Shown here piece after piece: positions 49,580-59,850 of a DNA stretch of 64,000 nt. Below the pieces are notes generated by a model, which worked only from the letters and a program-made list of their open reading frames with translations, did no database searches and was not told the DNA's origin. The stretch is from Tigriopus japonicus (taxonomy: Eukaryota > Arthropoda > Copepoda > Harpacticoida > Harpacticidae), in contig CM021320.1 of the NCBI GenBank assembly GCA_010645155.1, positions 5,245,587 through 5,309,586 on the forward strand, read 5' to 3'. Every line of letters begins with the position of its first letter. Position 1 is the first letter of the stretch. A program made the position numbers and the translations under genes.

Positions 49580-49753
49580 ATGGCGCAGGCAGAGCGGGCA
49601 ATTGATTGTTTGAAACGGTACGTTATGAGAAGCGACATCCCTGAGGACGTGAACAATGAATTTACGACGGCGGCCGGGAAAGTTGATAAGTTTCTTATGT
49701 TAACAAGGATTCATAAGAGCACGCAGAAGAAAATTACGGACTATTTCAAGTAA
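49580..49753 (+). pseudogene. C-terminal remnant of a pogo/Tigger transposase
   Basis: The last 57 codons before a TAA encode AERAIDCLKRYV near the start and end in KKITDYFK. Tigger/pogo transposases commonly finish with a helical segment and a K-x-T-x-I-T-D-F/Y-F-K ending, so the match is in the expected place near the element's 3' terminus. The catalytic domain is missing. Upstream frames are closed by stops. Confidence 0.6.
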
Positions 49754-50304
49754 CGCCATCCATTGTTATCTTGTTATTGTCGCCAATGTGCAAAACGGAC
49801 TTAAACTTGATGAACCGGACTTTCAAATCATAAGTTGATAACTGATATCATATGATTATCATGTCAATAAATGATGTCAAGTGTCGAGAAAAAACAATTA
49901 TTCGAAGTTGACCGAAATTTATTATTTTGGATATTTTTGCGCTTAATAAATATTTGTATTATTTTTATTTTGTTTATATATTAATATTTGTATTTACTTA
50001 TTAAATATCTGTTAAAATTAGTTTTGATACGGAGGAAGGTTCCAAATGGCATCAAATAAGCCATTTTGAGGCGTTTTCTTGGGTGTACGGTAGTTTTGAA
50101 GTCGAAATTTCCGTCGGTCGGATATAAGGGACAATCGGATATAAGGGACGAATTTCGGTGGTCCCGCCGGGTCCCTTATATCCGAATTTGATTGTATTTG
50201 AATAATAGACTGTCACAAAGAGCGGCCGTGTGGTCTGACGGTCCGTGAGCAAATGTGTGGCCTCTGAGCCACCAAGGATCATAATTCGAAACTTTCCACT
50301 ATTC

Positions 50305-50560
50305 AAGGACAAAGTCGGCAACCGGTGGACCACGGCCCACATGTGGGCCCAAGGGTGGTCCTTAGTGAGCCCAAGCGCTCTGGGGAAAGTCCAAAATAGT
50401 GGACTGCGAGCCATCCAAATTACTGTGCTTGTGGGCCAAAGTTCTTTGATCGTTCATTTGTAGGCCCCTGGACCTCCCAACGTCTATTTGGTGGGCCCTT
50501 GGCAAAACGTAGTCGAATTGGTGGGCCCTGACCTAAAAGCGGTTGCCGGTCCCTGGTCTA
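50305..50560. mobile_element. Small hAT-like element of the ggcaacc family (copy 2)
   Basis: The left end (caaagtcggcaaccggtgg) and the right end on the reverse strand (tagaccagggaccggcaacc) share ggcaacc. The right end is the same as in the copy at 12875-13050. The interior contains ggcccacatgtgggccc and repeated gtgggcccttgg-like blocks. The flanking octamers have decayed. Confidence 0.7.
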
Positions 50561-50599
50561 GATTCTTTTTGAGCTATGAGATCGAACAACTAAAAATCT

Positions 50600-51060
50600 A
50601 TGTGTTGAGATGGGTCCGGATCGGCCATGAGCCGGCTCAGTATCGGATCGGATTAGTTTCAAGGTCGACTCGTCGTGAGTCGGATCCAAAAGCTCTGAAA
50701 CCGATCCAGAGTCGGAACCGACCTTTGAGGCGTCGACCCATGAAATTTAGATAGATGTTAGTTGGAAGCTGAACTCTCATTTTTCGCCATTTTTTTCTTC
50801 TTTACGTTTTCTACAATAAGATACTTGTCTTTAAAATACAAATCCCCAATTACAAATTTGCAATTGATCTTAAAATCGTGTTAAAAAGCACAATATTGTT
50901 AGAGAGTATTTCTATAATACCCTGCATGAGCCGGATACGATTCGTTCTGATCCGGATCTGATTCGGATCCAAAATGTTGATTTCTGTTCCGAACCAAACC
51001 GATCTGAAACGACAAATCACTGAACCGGCCCTGACCCGGAATCGAAAAATCTTTGACCCT
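50600..51060. repeat. Diverged ggatccg/cggatcc-rich repeat
   Basis: Two blocks (about 50610-50735 and 50930-51060) are dense in ccggatc, ggatccg and gagccgg words. The same word class forms the subterminal sequence of the hAT at 58261-59842. This is probably a decayed relative, with no defined ends. Confidence 0.5.
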
Positions 51061-53001
51061 ACATGTATGGGAATTGAGATTTTTATTTATTCAGAGCATT
51101 TTTTCGTTTTATTTGTGCTAAAAATAGATCATTTAAGCTTAATATACTCAGGATGCTAATTAAAGTATTATAAAATAATTTCATATCACCAGGTATCTAA
51201 ATGTCCTTAGTTCATTTCAAAGGGTTTTGAGTACGTATCTATTAATCTAGACTAAACAAAAAAAACACAATGTTGCAAAGCTGTTCCTCTTGTTTTTTCG
51301 GGTCAGAACCGTGTCTCATCGTGTTTGGTAATTTCTATTCAAACTTGATAAGAATCTTTTAGTAGCAAGGATAACAACGAGCAATTGAATGGGGCTTTAT
51401 AACAGTATCATCAGAGGATAGAAAACCTCATCTCTTGGGTTCTTAGAACTCGTCTCTTGTAAAGTCCGCAATTTGGGTAGAAGGTGACAGAAAATATCGT
51501 TTTTCGACCTTTTCCCCGCTTTTGGCAATGTTCGCTTGAACAAGACCCGCATGAGATATATTGGAGACCACATCAGAAAACTTTACAGTACAAGTAACAC
51601 GCTGGTAAACCAGATTTTTTATTTGTCTCGGCTAGAGTTCATTATCCTTTTATCAACAAGATAAACTATTGATTTTAGGTACCTACGAAGACAAAAGTCC
51701 TTAATTTCAAAGCCACAAAATACTGATTCGACATCGCTTCCGACACTTTTTGTAAATTAATTGTTGGGCACAATCATAGGTTATTTAAGATCAATCGAAC
51801 ATCATTATGTCATTTCTAAATCATCAAGTAGAAAACCTTTGATCACTTCTTTTAGCACAATCCCTTCACTGGGGAAATTGAAGTCTTTGCAGATATTAAG
51901 GTCGTGTTTGTCCTTGGAGTAAATATTTGAACGGCCTAAAAATTGCATTTTGAAATTTGAAAAGAGCCCAAGAACCTTACAAAATCGTCCAAGTTTAAAT
52001 GAAATTTGGGAGTATGTTTAAAGTTTACATAGGGGGAAATTTGTGGAAGAACAATGTATTCTCGCTCATTGTGTTGTATTCTGATGTTTTATTCTGCAAA
52101 GAATGACAGTTTTTTGATTGAAAAGTATGTAAAAGAAAAGGTACGAGTCCAAAAGAAAAGCTTCACTAACAGTTTCCCGTCTTTAACAACGTGTTTTTTT
52201 CTTTCAAGGTACTTTTATCTTTCCCTTGTATTAGGTTTAAGGTTATCACGTCACAAAATTGAAACTTGCATTTTGACAGAAACGTTCTGAGCCCCAAAAA
52301 AAGTTGCAATTCTTCATTCATGAACCTTTTCCCAAACCGATTTAATGTTCAATTTCAAACTGAACACAATGGTTCAAAAATTCCAGCGTGAATAAATAAA
52401 ATAGCCAGATGTAGTGACGGTGAAAATCTAGCAAAAGTTTGCAGTCTGATAGTATTCAAACAATAACGATCAAAGCCACAATTTTTCCAACTAACTTCAA
52501 TCAAAACCAAATGGACACGAGGGACATGGTACAAATATTTTTAACAAAGCTGGAAAGAAGATTGGGAATGAATTGAAGCGTTTGATTAAATTGAACCACA
52601 ATTTCCCATCAAGTTCGCGGCCTTGGAAGCTATTCAAGTTTCTTCAACCAAGAATCAAGCAAAGCAAGTTGGAACACTCCTTTCCTTCTCTTGAGTGTTT
52701 GCGAAACTGCTTTCGAAAGCAGAGACTCATAAATACCCACAAACGAGACGGACTCGCTCATAAATTTCAATTCTATGATTAAGAGCTCTGTTTGACAGGA
52801 TATCCGTAGGAATTCACATCTTTAAGAACCCAAGGCACTCGCTCATGATGATGAATGGAGCTCAGCAGTCTCGAGCATTTCCGTTTCGGCTCACAAGATG
52901 AACGATAGTTCAACCATTACAAACCTCCAAAATCTTTGAATGAATCTTACCAATTTTAAGCTCATCTCATCTCAACTACAACTAAACAAATGCCCACTAA
53001 C
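51061..53001. other. Intergenic, no feature recognised
   Basis: AT-rich sequence with short frames only. A plus frame at 52573-52782 has basic, unremarkable composition and no splice sites that I trust. Confidence 0.4.
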
Positions 53002-53278
53002 TAGAGATCGGATTTGAAATTTATTTTCCAAAATATTATTTTTTCAATATTTTCCCAGCTTTAGCGAAAAAAAAATCGAGGCATTTTTGTCGAAAAATTA
53101 ATTTTTGGAGGTAATTTGATTGACTATTACAATTGTATGATCATGCAGTGGTGGTGGTTGACTAGATGCTTTATTCATATTGAGCAAGGGTTATATATAC
53201 ATGGATATATATGTGACTAGACCGAGCACGAGCATAAGAGTATAAGAGGGAATACAACAACAGTAAGAAAGAAATTTA

Positions 53279-53494
53279 TTGAAGTATTTTACAATTTTTT
53301 GTCTAAGTCTTTGGTCGTCTGGTTTTTGGAATCACAGAGTGACTTCATCCCAAATGAATCAGAATGCTTTTGGCTTCGAAGGTCAGCAAATTGTTGTTGT
53401 TGCTAAACGAGGTCGTCCTCGTCTTCTCCATAGTCTCATGAAGGTGGCCTCACTTGCCGTGTCACACCAAAGCAATGACACCCACAGTGTTTAA
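53279..53494 (+). pseudogene. Frame with AT-hook-like motif, cut by the foldback insertion
   Basis: The frame encodes a hydrophobic start (FTIFCLSLWSSGF) and a KRGRPRL segment, the core of an AT-hook (GRP flanked by basic residues). It runs into the left end of the foldback element at 53483 and stops. GC-rich sequence just after the foldback (54052-54210) lacks the AT bias of the rest of the hAT and may have been contiguous with it before insertion. The initiation codon is uncertain. Confidence 0.25.
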
Positions 53495-54051
53495 TTGAGC
53501 TAGGTAAGTCATTTTTAAGTTCCAAAGACATTTGAGACCCGTTTTGGAATGAGAAGACAATCCCGCAAATGAAATCGAGGTCGGTTAATTAGGTCACGGG
53601 CCAAAAATTGATATAATGTCACTTAAAACTTGCTTAAAAACAAATTTATGAAAATTTTCTTCTGGATAATTATTAGGCACACTTAGTTCGGTAATGATTC
53701 AAAATATTGGTGTAATCTATTTAGCCGTTCAATTTTCAATGACTTTTTTTCGAACACAATTCTCGAAGGACACAATCGGACTTTTTCTTCACCCAAATTC
53801 GAAGAAGGGCTCAATAGATTGAGTTAATATTTCGGGTTCAGGCAACAATGAAACCATCATAGGAATTGGTCAGAAGAAAAATTCATAAATTTGTTTTTAA
53901 GCATGTTTTAAGTGACATTATATCAATTTTTGGCCCGTGACCTAATAAACCGACATCGATTTCATTTGTGGGATTGTCTTCTGACTCCAAAACTGGTCTC
54001 AAATGTCTTTGGAACTTAAAAATGACTTCTCCAGCTCAATTAAACGCCGTG
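53483..54051. mobile_element. Foldback element, CAC termini, 4-bp duplication CACC (copy B)
   Basis: The arms of about 185 bp (53483-53670 and 53866-54051) are inverted copies of each other at roughly 90% identity by eye. CACC lies directly outside both ends (53479-53482, 54052-54055). The right end reads CACGGCGTTTAATTG on the reverse strand. The left end is slightly decayed (CACAGTGTTTAATTG). Copy A is at 18924-19482. Confidence 0.85.
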
Positions 54052-54562
54052 CACCTCTGGCTATGGCGGCCCTGACAGCCCTTGCCCGCATTGGAAAAGG
54101 TGGAGGGAGGGTGTCGTGTGGACTAGCCTCCACAAGTTGGACAGATGCTGGTTGTCTTGGGCTCAATAGGTCTATGGGTGTGGTTGGTGCATATTGCATA
54201 ACCCGGTCAAAATAAAAATGGTCAACAAAATCAAATCTTGTGGCATTTTTAGCTGCTAGAAGCTTTAATGTTCCTTACGATTTCTCAACAATATTTACAT
54301 GGTGCCCATTTGCCTACTTCTTGGTAATTTGGATACAATCCTCAAAACTGGAATGCCCTTGAGAGCATCCAAGAGAGTGAAAATCTAGCAAAACAGATAT
54401 CTAATGGCAGTTTTTTGAAAAAAAACAATGGAAATGGTCCCAAGTTGGGGAAATTTTCTTTTCAGTTTTTTCCTCTATTCCGATAGATTTTCAATATTTT
54501 GGCCTTTTTTTCAATTTAAGAAAAAATGACTCAAAAAACATTAATTTCAAATCCAATCTCTA

Positions 54563-55928
54563 CTAATTACAATAACAGCAGTAGTCCAATCCGTCTCAAA
54601 AGCTAGACAACACATACGTGAAAGACTCAAAAACACCCAAGCAAGCCAACTCATTTTTTTGCCATAACGGGGCGAAACGACGAAGATGGAAATGCAAATT
54701 CATTATGATGATTGCTCAGCTTCGAAACGCTCGGTTGTGCACCAAATGAGCTCCTTCAATCATGCCTCTTAGGCCTCTGTATAGGCAAGATGAATCACCC
54801 GGCCGATTTTTTGCACTTTGAAGGCGTGCAATCAGCCCCATGAAATGGACCATTCGCGAGGTTTCAGCACCAACCATGACAAAAATGCATTTAATGAAAT
54901 GACCTTCGCTCGGATGAAAGCCCACAGAGAAGGCCAATGATGCAAACATGATGAGGGTTGCACTTTGTTGTAATCAACTCTGAACAAAATTCCACGAGAG
55001 CTAAGACGTTTGTCTGAGCTTCATGATGAGGTACATCATTTGTTTCTGAAAGTTGGAAAACATTCTTGACTTCATGTTTTTGGTACATTGCTTTCTTGTG
55101 AGTTGTGAGGGTTAGCAGCTTCTAATCTTAAAAGAGCAAAAATGCCGAAAGCCCAAGATTTGGGCCCGTTTTTTCCTTTAAAAAATTTATACTTTTTTCA
55201 GTCAAAGATTTATATTTCAGTCGAATTTAAATTAGGATTAACGTGTTTTTGTTTTAATACACCAAAACATGGGGTAAATCTCTACAAATGCTCCAGAGAT
55301 GGTTGACCACTTTTTTATTCCTTCGATTAGCCGTTCAAAAATATTCGCATTAGCATTGGATCCCAACAAAATCGTTGAACCCTTGGAGAGCAAATGCACT
55401 CAATCATTTTTGTAATAGCACATTTTTGCACAATGTACATAGATGAGGAGATTTTGAATTGTCTTGGCCAAATTGAATCTTCTTCCCAAGCCATTTGGTC
55501 TTTAAGTACTTTAAGTGTGACATACTGTACCTGGAAACGGTGAACAGCAAAACAACCATTTCGTTTAATATGCTGGAGAGGTTTTGGCTTATTTTTGTTC
55601 GGTTTGGAAAAGAAGAGTTTTTTCGTAGTGCCTTTCCTGCTCTACAGACACTTAACCGAATCCAATTCGATTTAAGATTTTTGAATGATGAAGTACGTCA
55701 AGAAAAATCCGGATATCCTGTTCGTAACGTTGGCAGACGTAGAAGATCTTGAGATGAAAGGCTGCATATAACTTTGCTTGTTCATTATTTTTGTTTGGTT
55801 TGAGTTATGCCATAGAATAGTTTTTGAAAGATCTTATTGATTACTTGTTCTTGCTCGCTACCTTCACATTCCATGGATATTTTTTCGTCTGATTTTTGAC
55901 TGTTTGACATAGATCATGTATAGCAGAC
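54563..55928. other. Intergenic, no feature recognised
   Basis: Short frames only (longest 55495-55752 plus, 85 codons, and 54716-54949 minus). No domain or splice evidence. Confidence 0.4.
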
Positions 55929-56398
55929 CAGTAATGTAATTGTAATTGAAATTACAATTACGTAATTGCAATTATTTTTCCAAGTAATTGTAATTGCAAT
56001 TAATTAAATTTGAGAACAACGTAGTTGTATTTGTAATTAATTAAAATTGAACCAATGTAATTGACATTTTTCAATTACAAATTTCAATTACCCTTTCCCT
56101 TTCATAAGAAGTTTTGTGATTTGGAATTTTGCAGATTTTCCCACGTTCTTCCAATATTTTTCGGGGTGTAAATTGATTCATAAAAAGCGCACAGGTTTGT
56201 GATACTCTTTACACATTTTGCACTTGAAAAGAAAGTAGTACAAGCTTGGTTTGAATTGAAATGTAATTGAATATACTTCACTTACTTTTGGAAAGTAATT
56301 GCAATTATTTACATTTGAAAATAAAGTAATTGTATAGTTTTTAATTGCTTTTAAGACCAATAATTAATTACATTTTAGGAGTTATGGACACAGGTCTC
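55929..56398. mobile_element. hAT-like AATTG-rich element (copy 2)
   Basis: The left end is CAGTAATGTAATTG. The interior matches 7976-8489 in the same order, including cataagaagtttt, tccaatatttttc, tgattca and ctctttacacatt-tgcac. The right boundary is set by alignment to copy 1. No duplication is visible. Confidence 0.6.
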
Positions 56399-56476
56399 AT
56401 GTAAAGCATATTACAAGATGTTTCCATCTGACAACTCAATTTTTCGTGAATTTTTTAAGGAAATAAAATTGATAAA

Positions 56477-56719
56477 GGGAGGAGACGTGGCGTCGTGGTT
56501 AGCGCAGTTTCCTATAATGAGAGAGGTCCCAGGTTCGATTCTCCTCCCCAACCTTTCTCAAGGAAACTTTTAGACGCTAATTTACACCCACAGACGGAGA
56601 ACCATTCTGATACCGGACATCCGATTGCCTATCGGAACAATTTGGACGATGTGGCTGGCTTCGCTGGCCGGGCGAGGCTCAACCCTCCGACCCTAGTACC
56701 AATACTACAAAAAAAAAAA
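56477..56719 (+). mobile_element. tRNA-derived SINE with A-rich tail
   Basis: The head contains a box A-like tggcgtcgtggttag (from 56488) and a box B, ggttcgattct (56532-56542), spaced as in tRNA genes. The anticodon arm is imperfect, so this is not a functional tRNA. An unrelated body of about 160 bp follows, ending in an A11 run at 56709-56719. A second copy of the head is at 63660-63735 on the minus strand. Confidence 0.8.
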
Positions 56720-58252
56720 GATTTTTTTGGCACTAAAAGCATGGGTTTTTATCAAGGAGGTCAGTTAACTTCGTGGTTGAAATTCCATCGATGTGAAGGC
56801 CTCAACCTTGGTTCTGGAGAAAGACCCCGTCTAAAGCTTCAGTCGTCCTTTGTCAAGCTAAGCCAACGAGGAAAAACGCTTTCTTAATCTATGGAAGAGA
56901 CAAGGGGCACGCAAAATTTGTTGCCAAAGGCGAGTGATTGCCAAGAAAGTCTGGCGGAATGGGGAAGAGGATGATGTTTTTCATCGTCTCATAAATTAGA
57001 TCAATCCGCGATAACTCATCAGCTAGTTCATCGTTGGTGGAAATTTTTCGCAAGCGAATGCGCAGAGGAGATCTCTCACTCAATCGTGTTTGTCAGCACA
57101 CACATAATTCTTCAGACTCGTGTTCCACCGGTTCTTTCGTTCACAGATATGGATTTGCCAAGGAAGGATCCATCTCACTTTATTACAAATGTGAGCCTTG
57201 AGCTCTGTTCGCAGTCTCTCGTGTTACAAATCGACAAGGGAGAGGAGGACATACTTTTCCCAAGTGGAGTGACGTTCCTCTTGCTTTTTATTGCTTTTAT
57301 GTAGACACCCAAACCTGATCCTCACGTCGTTGATCCAATTTCCCCCATCCCTCTCCGACATCGTCCTTGGCAATAAGTAAGTGTAGGTGAAAGTTGCAGC
57401 TTTCCATTTCTCATCCACCAACTCTTCAAGGTGAGTTGACGGTACCTACCTACTGTACTGCACATGAAAAGGCGAGAAGCCCTTAAAGCCACCAATCTGA
57501 TGTTCCATGTTGAATGATGTCCCATATAGTCCTGATCCAATGCCAATTCGAAATTACAAAAGTAAGTTTCTGCTGTGATACCAAACAAGGAGGAAATTGT
57601 GTTCCTACGTACCAGCTTTTTGTTTATCAACTCTTCAGTGTCAACTCAACATTGTCAAAAATGGGATGTGGCTGAATAGATTCTGGCAAACTTTAAAAAG
57701 ACATGATATGCTTAAACGTGTGGGCCAACATATCTTTTATCTCGGAAACGCGTATCTCTACTTAATCATTGACCCATCGATAGACCCATCGGTTCTTTTT
57801 CTTTCCTCTGTTCCAGGAGATTATTTTTTTCATTTTCTTGACCACTTATTGCAAAAAGAGCCTGAAGGCACTCAAGGACGAATACATACATACTAAAATC
57901 ATAACGGAAACTTTGGATCAACCAAATCTTATTTGCATATTATTGTCCGACCAATTCGCTCAGATGGTTAAGAAATTTCAATTTGCAAGTGACTACGATG
58001 CGTCTTGTTAAGGTTATTTTTTTAAAGAGCATCAGTCACTCGGACCTTCCTTGTCTTTACGAATTTAGTCTGGGATTGATGCTACAAGTAAAACGAGTTT
58101 GTGGTGTTTGTGGTACTGAAAGATTATCGGCTGCACCTTTTGTGGATATTTACATATTGTGAGTCCAATTGTGCCTATTTTGAAGTCATAGTATTATGTC
58201 GTTCTATTTTTAATAAATCTCCCTGAATTCTTTATATCCATTCTTTAGTTTG
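56720..58252. other. Intergenic, possible weak minus-strand exons
   Basis: Minus-strand frames at 57224-57421 (ends near a CTTCAAG context) and 56889-57083 have coding-like composition but no recognised family or convincing donor sites. I do not annotate them as genes. Confidence 0.3.
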
Positions 58253-58412
58253 GTTCAAAGTAGAGGTGTGCATCGGATCCGACTTATGTACTAGTTCGGA
58301 TCCGAAAATAGTACACAAAGTCGGATTATAGGTCGGTTGTTGAGGTAGTTTTGAAGTACGTGTATATTAGAAGGATATCTAGAAGCATGAAAGAAGCACA
58401 CGAGGCGAAGTA

Positions 58413-59690
58413 CAGGGTCTTGCAGATAAATCCGGATAAAGTTTAACTGCTTCCAGACCAGTAAGTAGAGCGAGTAACGAATTCTTTTATTTAGCATTGG
58501 AAAGGTTGCATTGTTAGCTTTCAAATAATACCATTTTTAGCCCAATTGTCCCCAACACAACAATGGAGCAAACAAGGAAAGCAGTGATCATTAAAATGGC
58601 CCGGGTGGGAAACAAGCTTGCAGTCATTGTGAAGGCACTCAAATACCCAAGGAGCGCCATCTACGATGTCTACAAGTGCTGGTAAGAGGAGGGAGTGGCC
58701 AAGAGGATGCCCCACGCACCTCCAAGTGACAAGAAGAGGACACCCAGGTTTGTGGTTGCTCTCAAGAGATCGATTAAGGCCTCCCCGGGGACCTCAATGA
58801 CAACACTGGCAAAAAACAGAAATGTGAGTGTGGCCACCATCTCCAGGGCCATCAACAGCGACCTGAAGATGCATTCATTCCTACAAGCTCTACACCCGCC
58901 ATATCCTCCCTGATGACATAAGGGCCAAGAGGGTGGAGAAAGGGACAAAGTTGCTCATCGACCTGAAGTCTCATCAGGGAAGAATCATTTTTTCAGTGAT
59001 GACACGAATTGGACAGTGGGCAAATCGTACAATGTCCAGAACAACAGCTGGGTGGCTAGCAACAAGTCCACAGTCCCTCATGCCTTCAACAGCAAATTTC
59101 CAGCCTCTGTGATGACCCTGGGCGTCTTGGGGAGCAACGGGTCCATGATGCCACCCTTCTTCTTCAACCCCAAAGAGAGGGTGGGCGCAGACAGGTACTG
59201 TGAGGTGATGAAGACCATGGTGATTCTGTGGATGGTGCAGGAGGCCAGTGGTGCCAAGTTCATCTTCCAGCAAGACTCAGCCCCAGCCCACAAGGCTAAG
59301 AACACCCAGAACCTCCTCAATATCAGCAACCTCAAGTTCTTGGACCCCAAGACCAGGCCCCCTTAACTCACCTGAAATGAACCCTCTGGATTACTGCTTC
59401 TAGGGAAAGTTAGAGATGGAGGTCTGTGCTACCAGCTACAACAGCATCAATGGCCTCAAGACCTCTTTCAGCTATAAGTGGGTTGCCATTGATCCCGCTG
59501 AGGTCTTCAATGCCTGTAAGTCCCTCCGGCCCAGGATCGAAAGGATGATTGCGAGGGAGGGGCAGCATATTGAATAAATTTATTCTTAATTAGTTGGGCT
59601 TTCAAATAAAACATTAACTGACTCTCTACTTGCTTTGCTTATTGATCTGGAAGCAGTTAAACTTTGTCCAGATTTATCTGCAAGACGCTA
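58413..59690 (+). mobile_element. Tc1/mariner-type transposon inside the hAT
   Basis: TA flanks both ends (58411-58412, 59691-59692). The terminal inverted repeats are about 50 bp long. The left starts CAGGGTCTTGCAGATAAATC, and the right on the reverse strand starts TAGCGTCTTGCAGATAAATC, with few differences. The internal transposase gene is broken. Confidence 0.93.
58563..59576 (+). pseudogene. Broken Tc1/mariner transposase
   Basis: The ATG at 58563 begins a helix-turn-helix N-terminus (KMARVGNKLAVIVKAL). An in-frame TAA follows at 58683-58685. The same frame resumes with a second HTH (SVATISRAIN) and ends at a TGA near 58911 after a frameshift. The catalytic part continues in other frames: the first Asp in FSDDTNWTV (about 58998-59020), the second in FQQDSAPAHKAKN (from about 59261), and the third in SPEMNPLDY (59363-59390) after another shift. 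The spacing between the second and third Asp is about 38 residues, pointing to a mariner/maT-like DDD group rather than Tc1 DD34E. At least three lesions make it non-functional. Confidence 0.88.
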
Positions 59691-59850
59691 TAGAAGTAAC
59701 CATGCTCGATCAAGTTTCGCTACATAAGGTGCGTTTTTCAATCGCTTCTTTTGTGTTTCTTCTTTACTTCTAGATATGTTTCTACGATACTTCAAAACTA
59801 CCTCAACAACCGACCTTATGTCGGATCCAATGCACACCTCTAGTTCAAAG

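Larger units (their letters stand above)
48403..50194 (+). mobile_element. pogo/Tigger-like transposon relic, TA duplication
   Basis: The left end CAATCAACTTCGGATGTAAG and the right end on the reverse strand CAATCAAATTCGGATATAAG are each preceded by TA (48401-48402, 50195-50196). Inside both ends the word ataaggga is repeated several times. Without the nested hAT (48608-49500 plus one duplicated octamer) the element is about 890 bp. Only the 3' end of a transposase remains (49580-49753). Confidence 0.88.
53002..54562. mobile_element. hAT-like element containing a foldback insertion
   Basis: The ends TAGAGATCGGATTTGAAATT and, on the reverse strand, TAGAGATTGGATTTGAAATT differ at one base in 20. 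The adjoining octamers ccactaac and ctaattac match at five of eight positions, a worn duplication. The element carries a CAC-ended foldback element at 53483-54051, and a frame with an AT-hook-like motif is interrupted by it. Confidence 0.82.
58261..59842. mobile_element. hAT-like miniature element with 8-bp duplication GTTCAAAG, split by a Tc1/mariner
   Basis: GTTCAAAG lies at 58253-58260 and 59843-59850. The ends read TAGAGGTGTGCATCGGATCC and, on the reverse strand, TAGAGGTGTGCATTGGATCC. Without the insert at 58413-59690 the element is about 300 bp, with long inverted arms sharing ggtcggttgttgaggtag. The left arm has about 45 bp of extra ggatccg-rich sequence. Confidence 0.92.

Noticed and set aside
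56477..56560. A functional tRNA gene
   Set aside because: The acceptor and anticodon stems do not pair properly and the sequence continues into a SINE body with an A tail.
58336..58360. let-7-like word tgaggtagtt in the hAT arm
   Set aside because: Only the first nine bases agree and the rest diverges. It is repeat sequence, and the match is likely coincidental.
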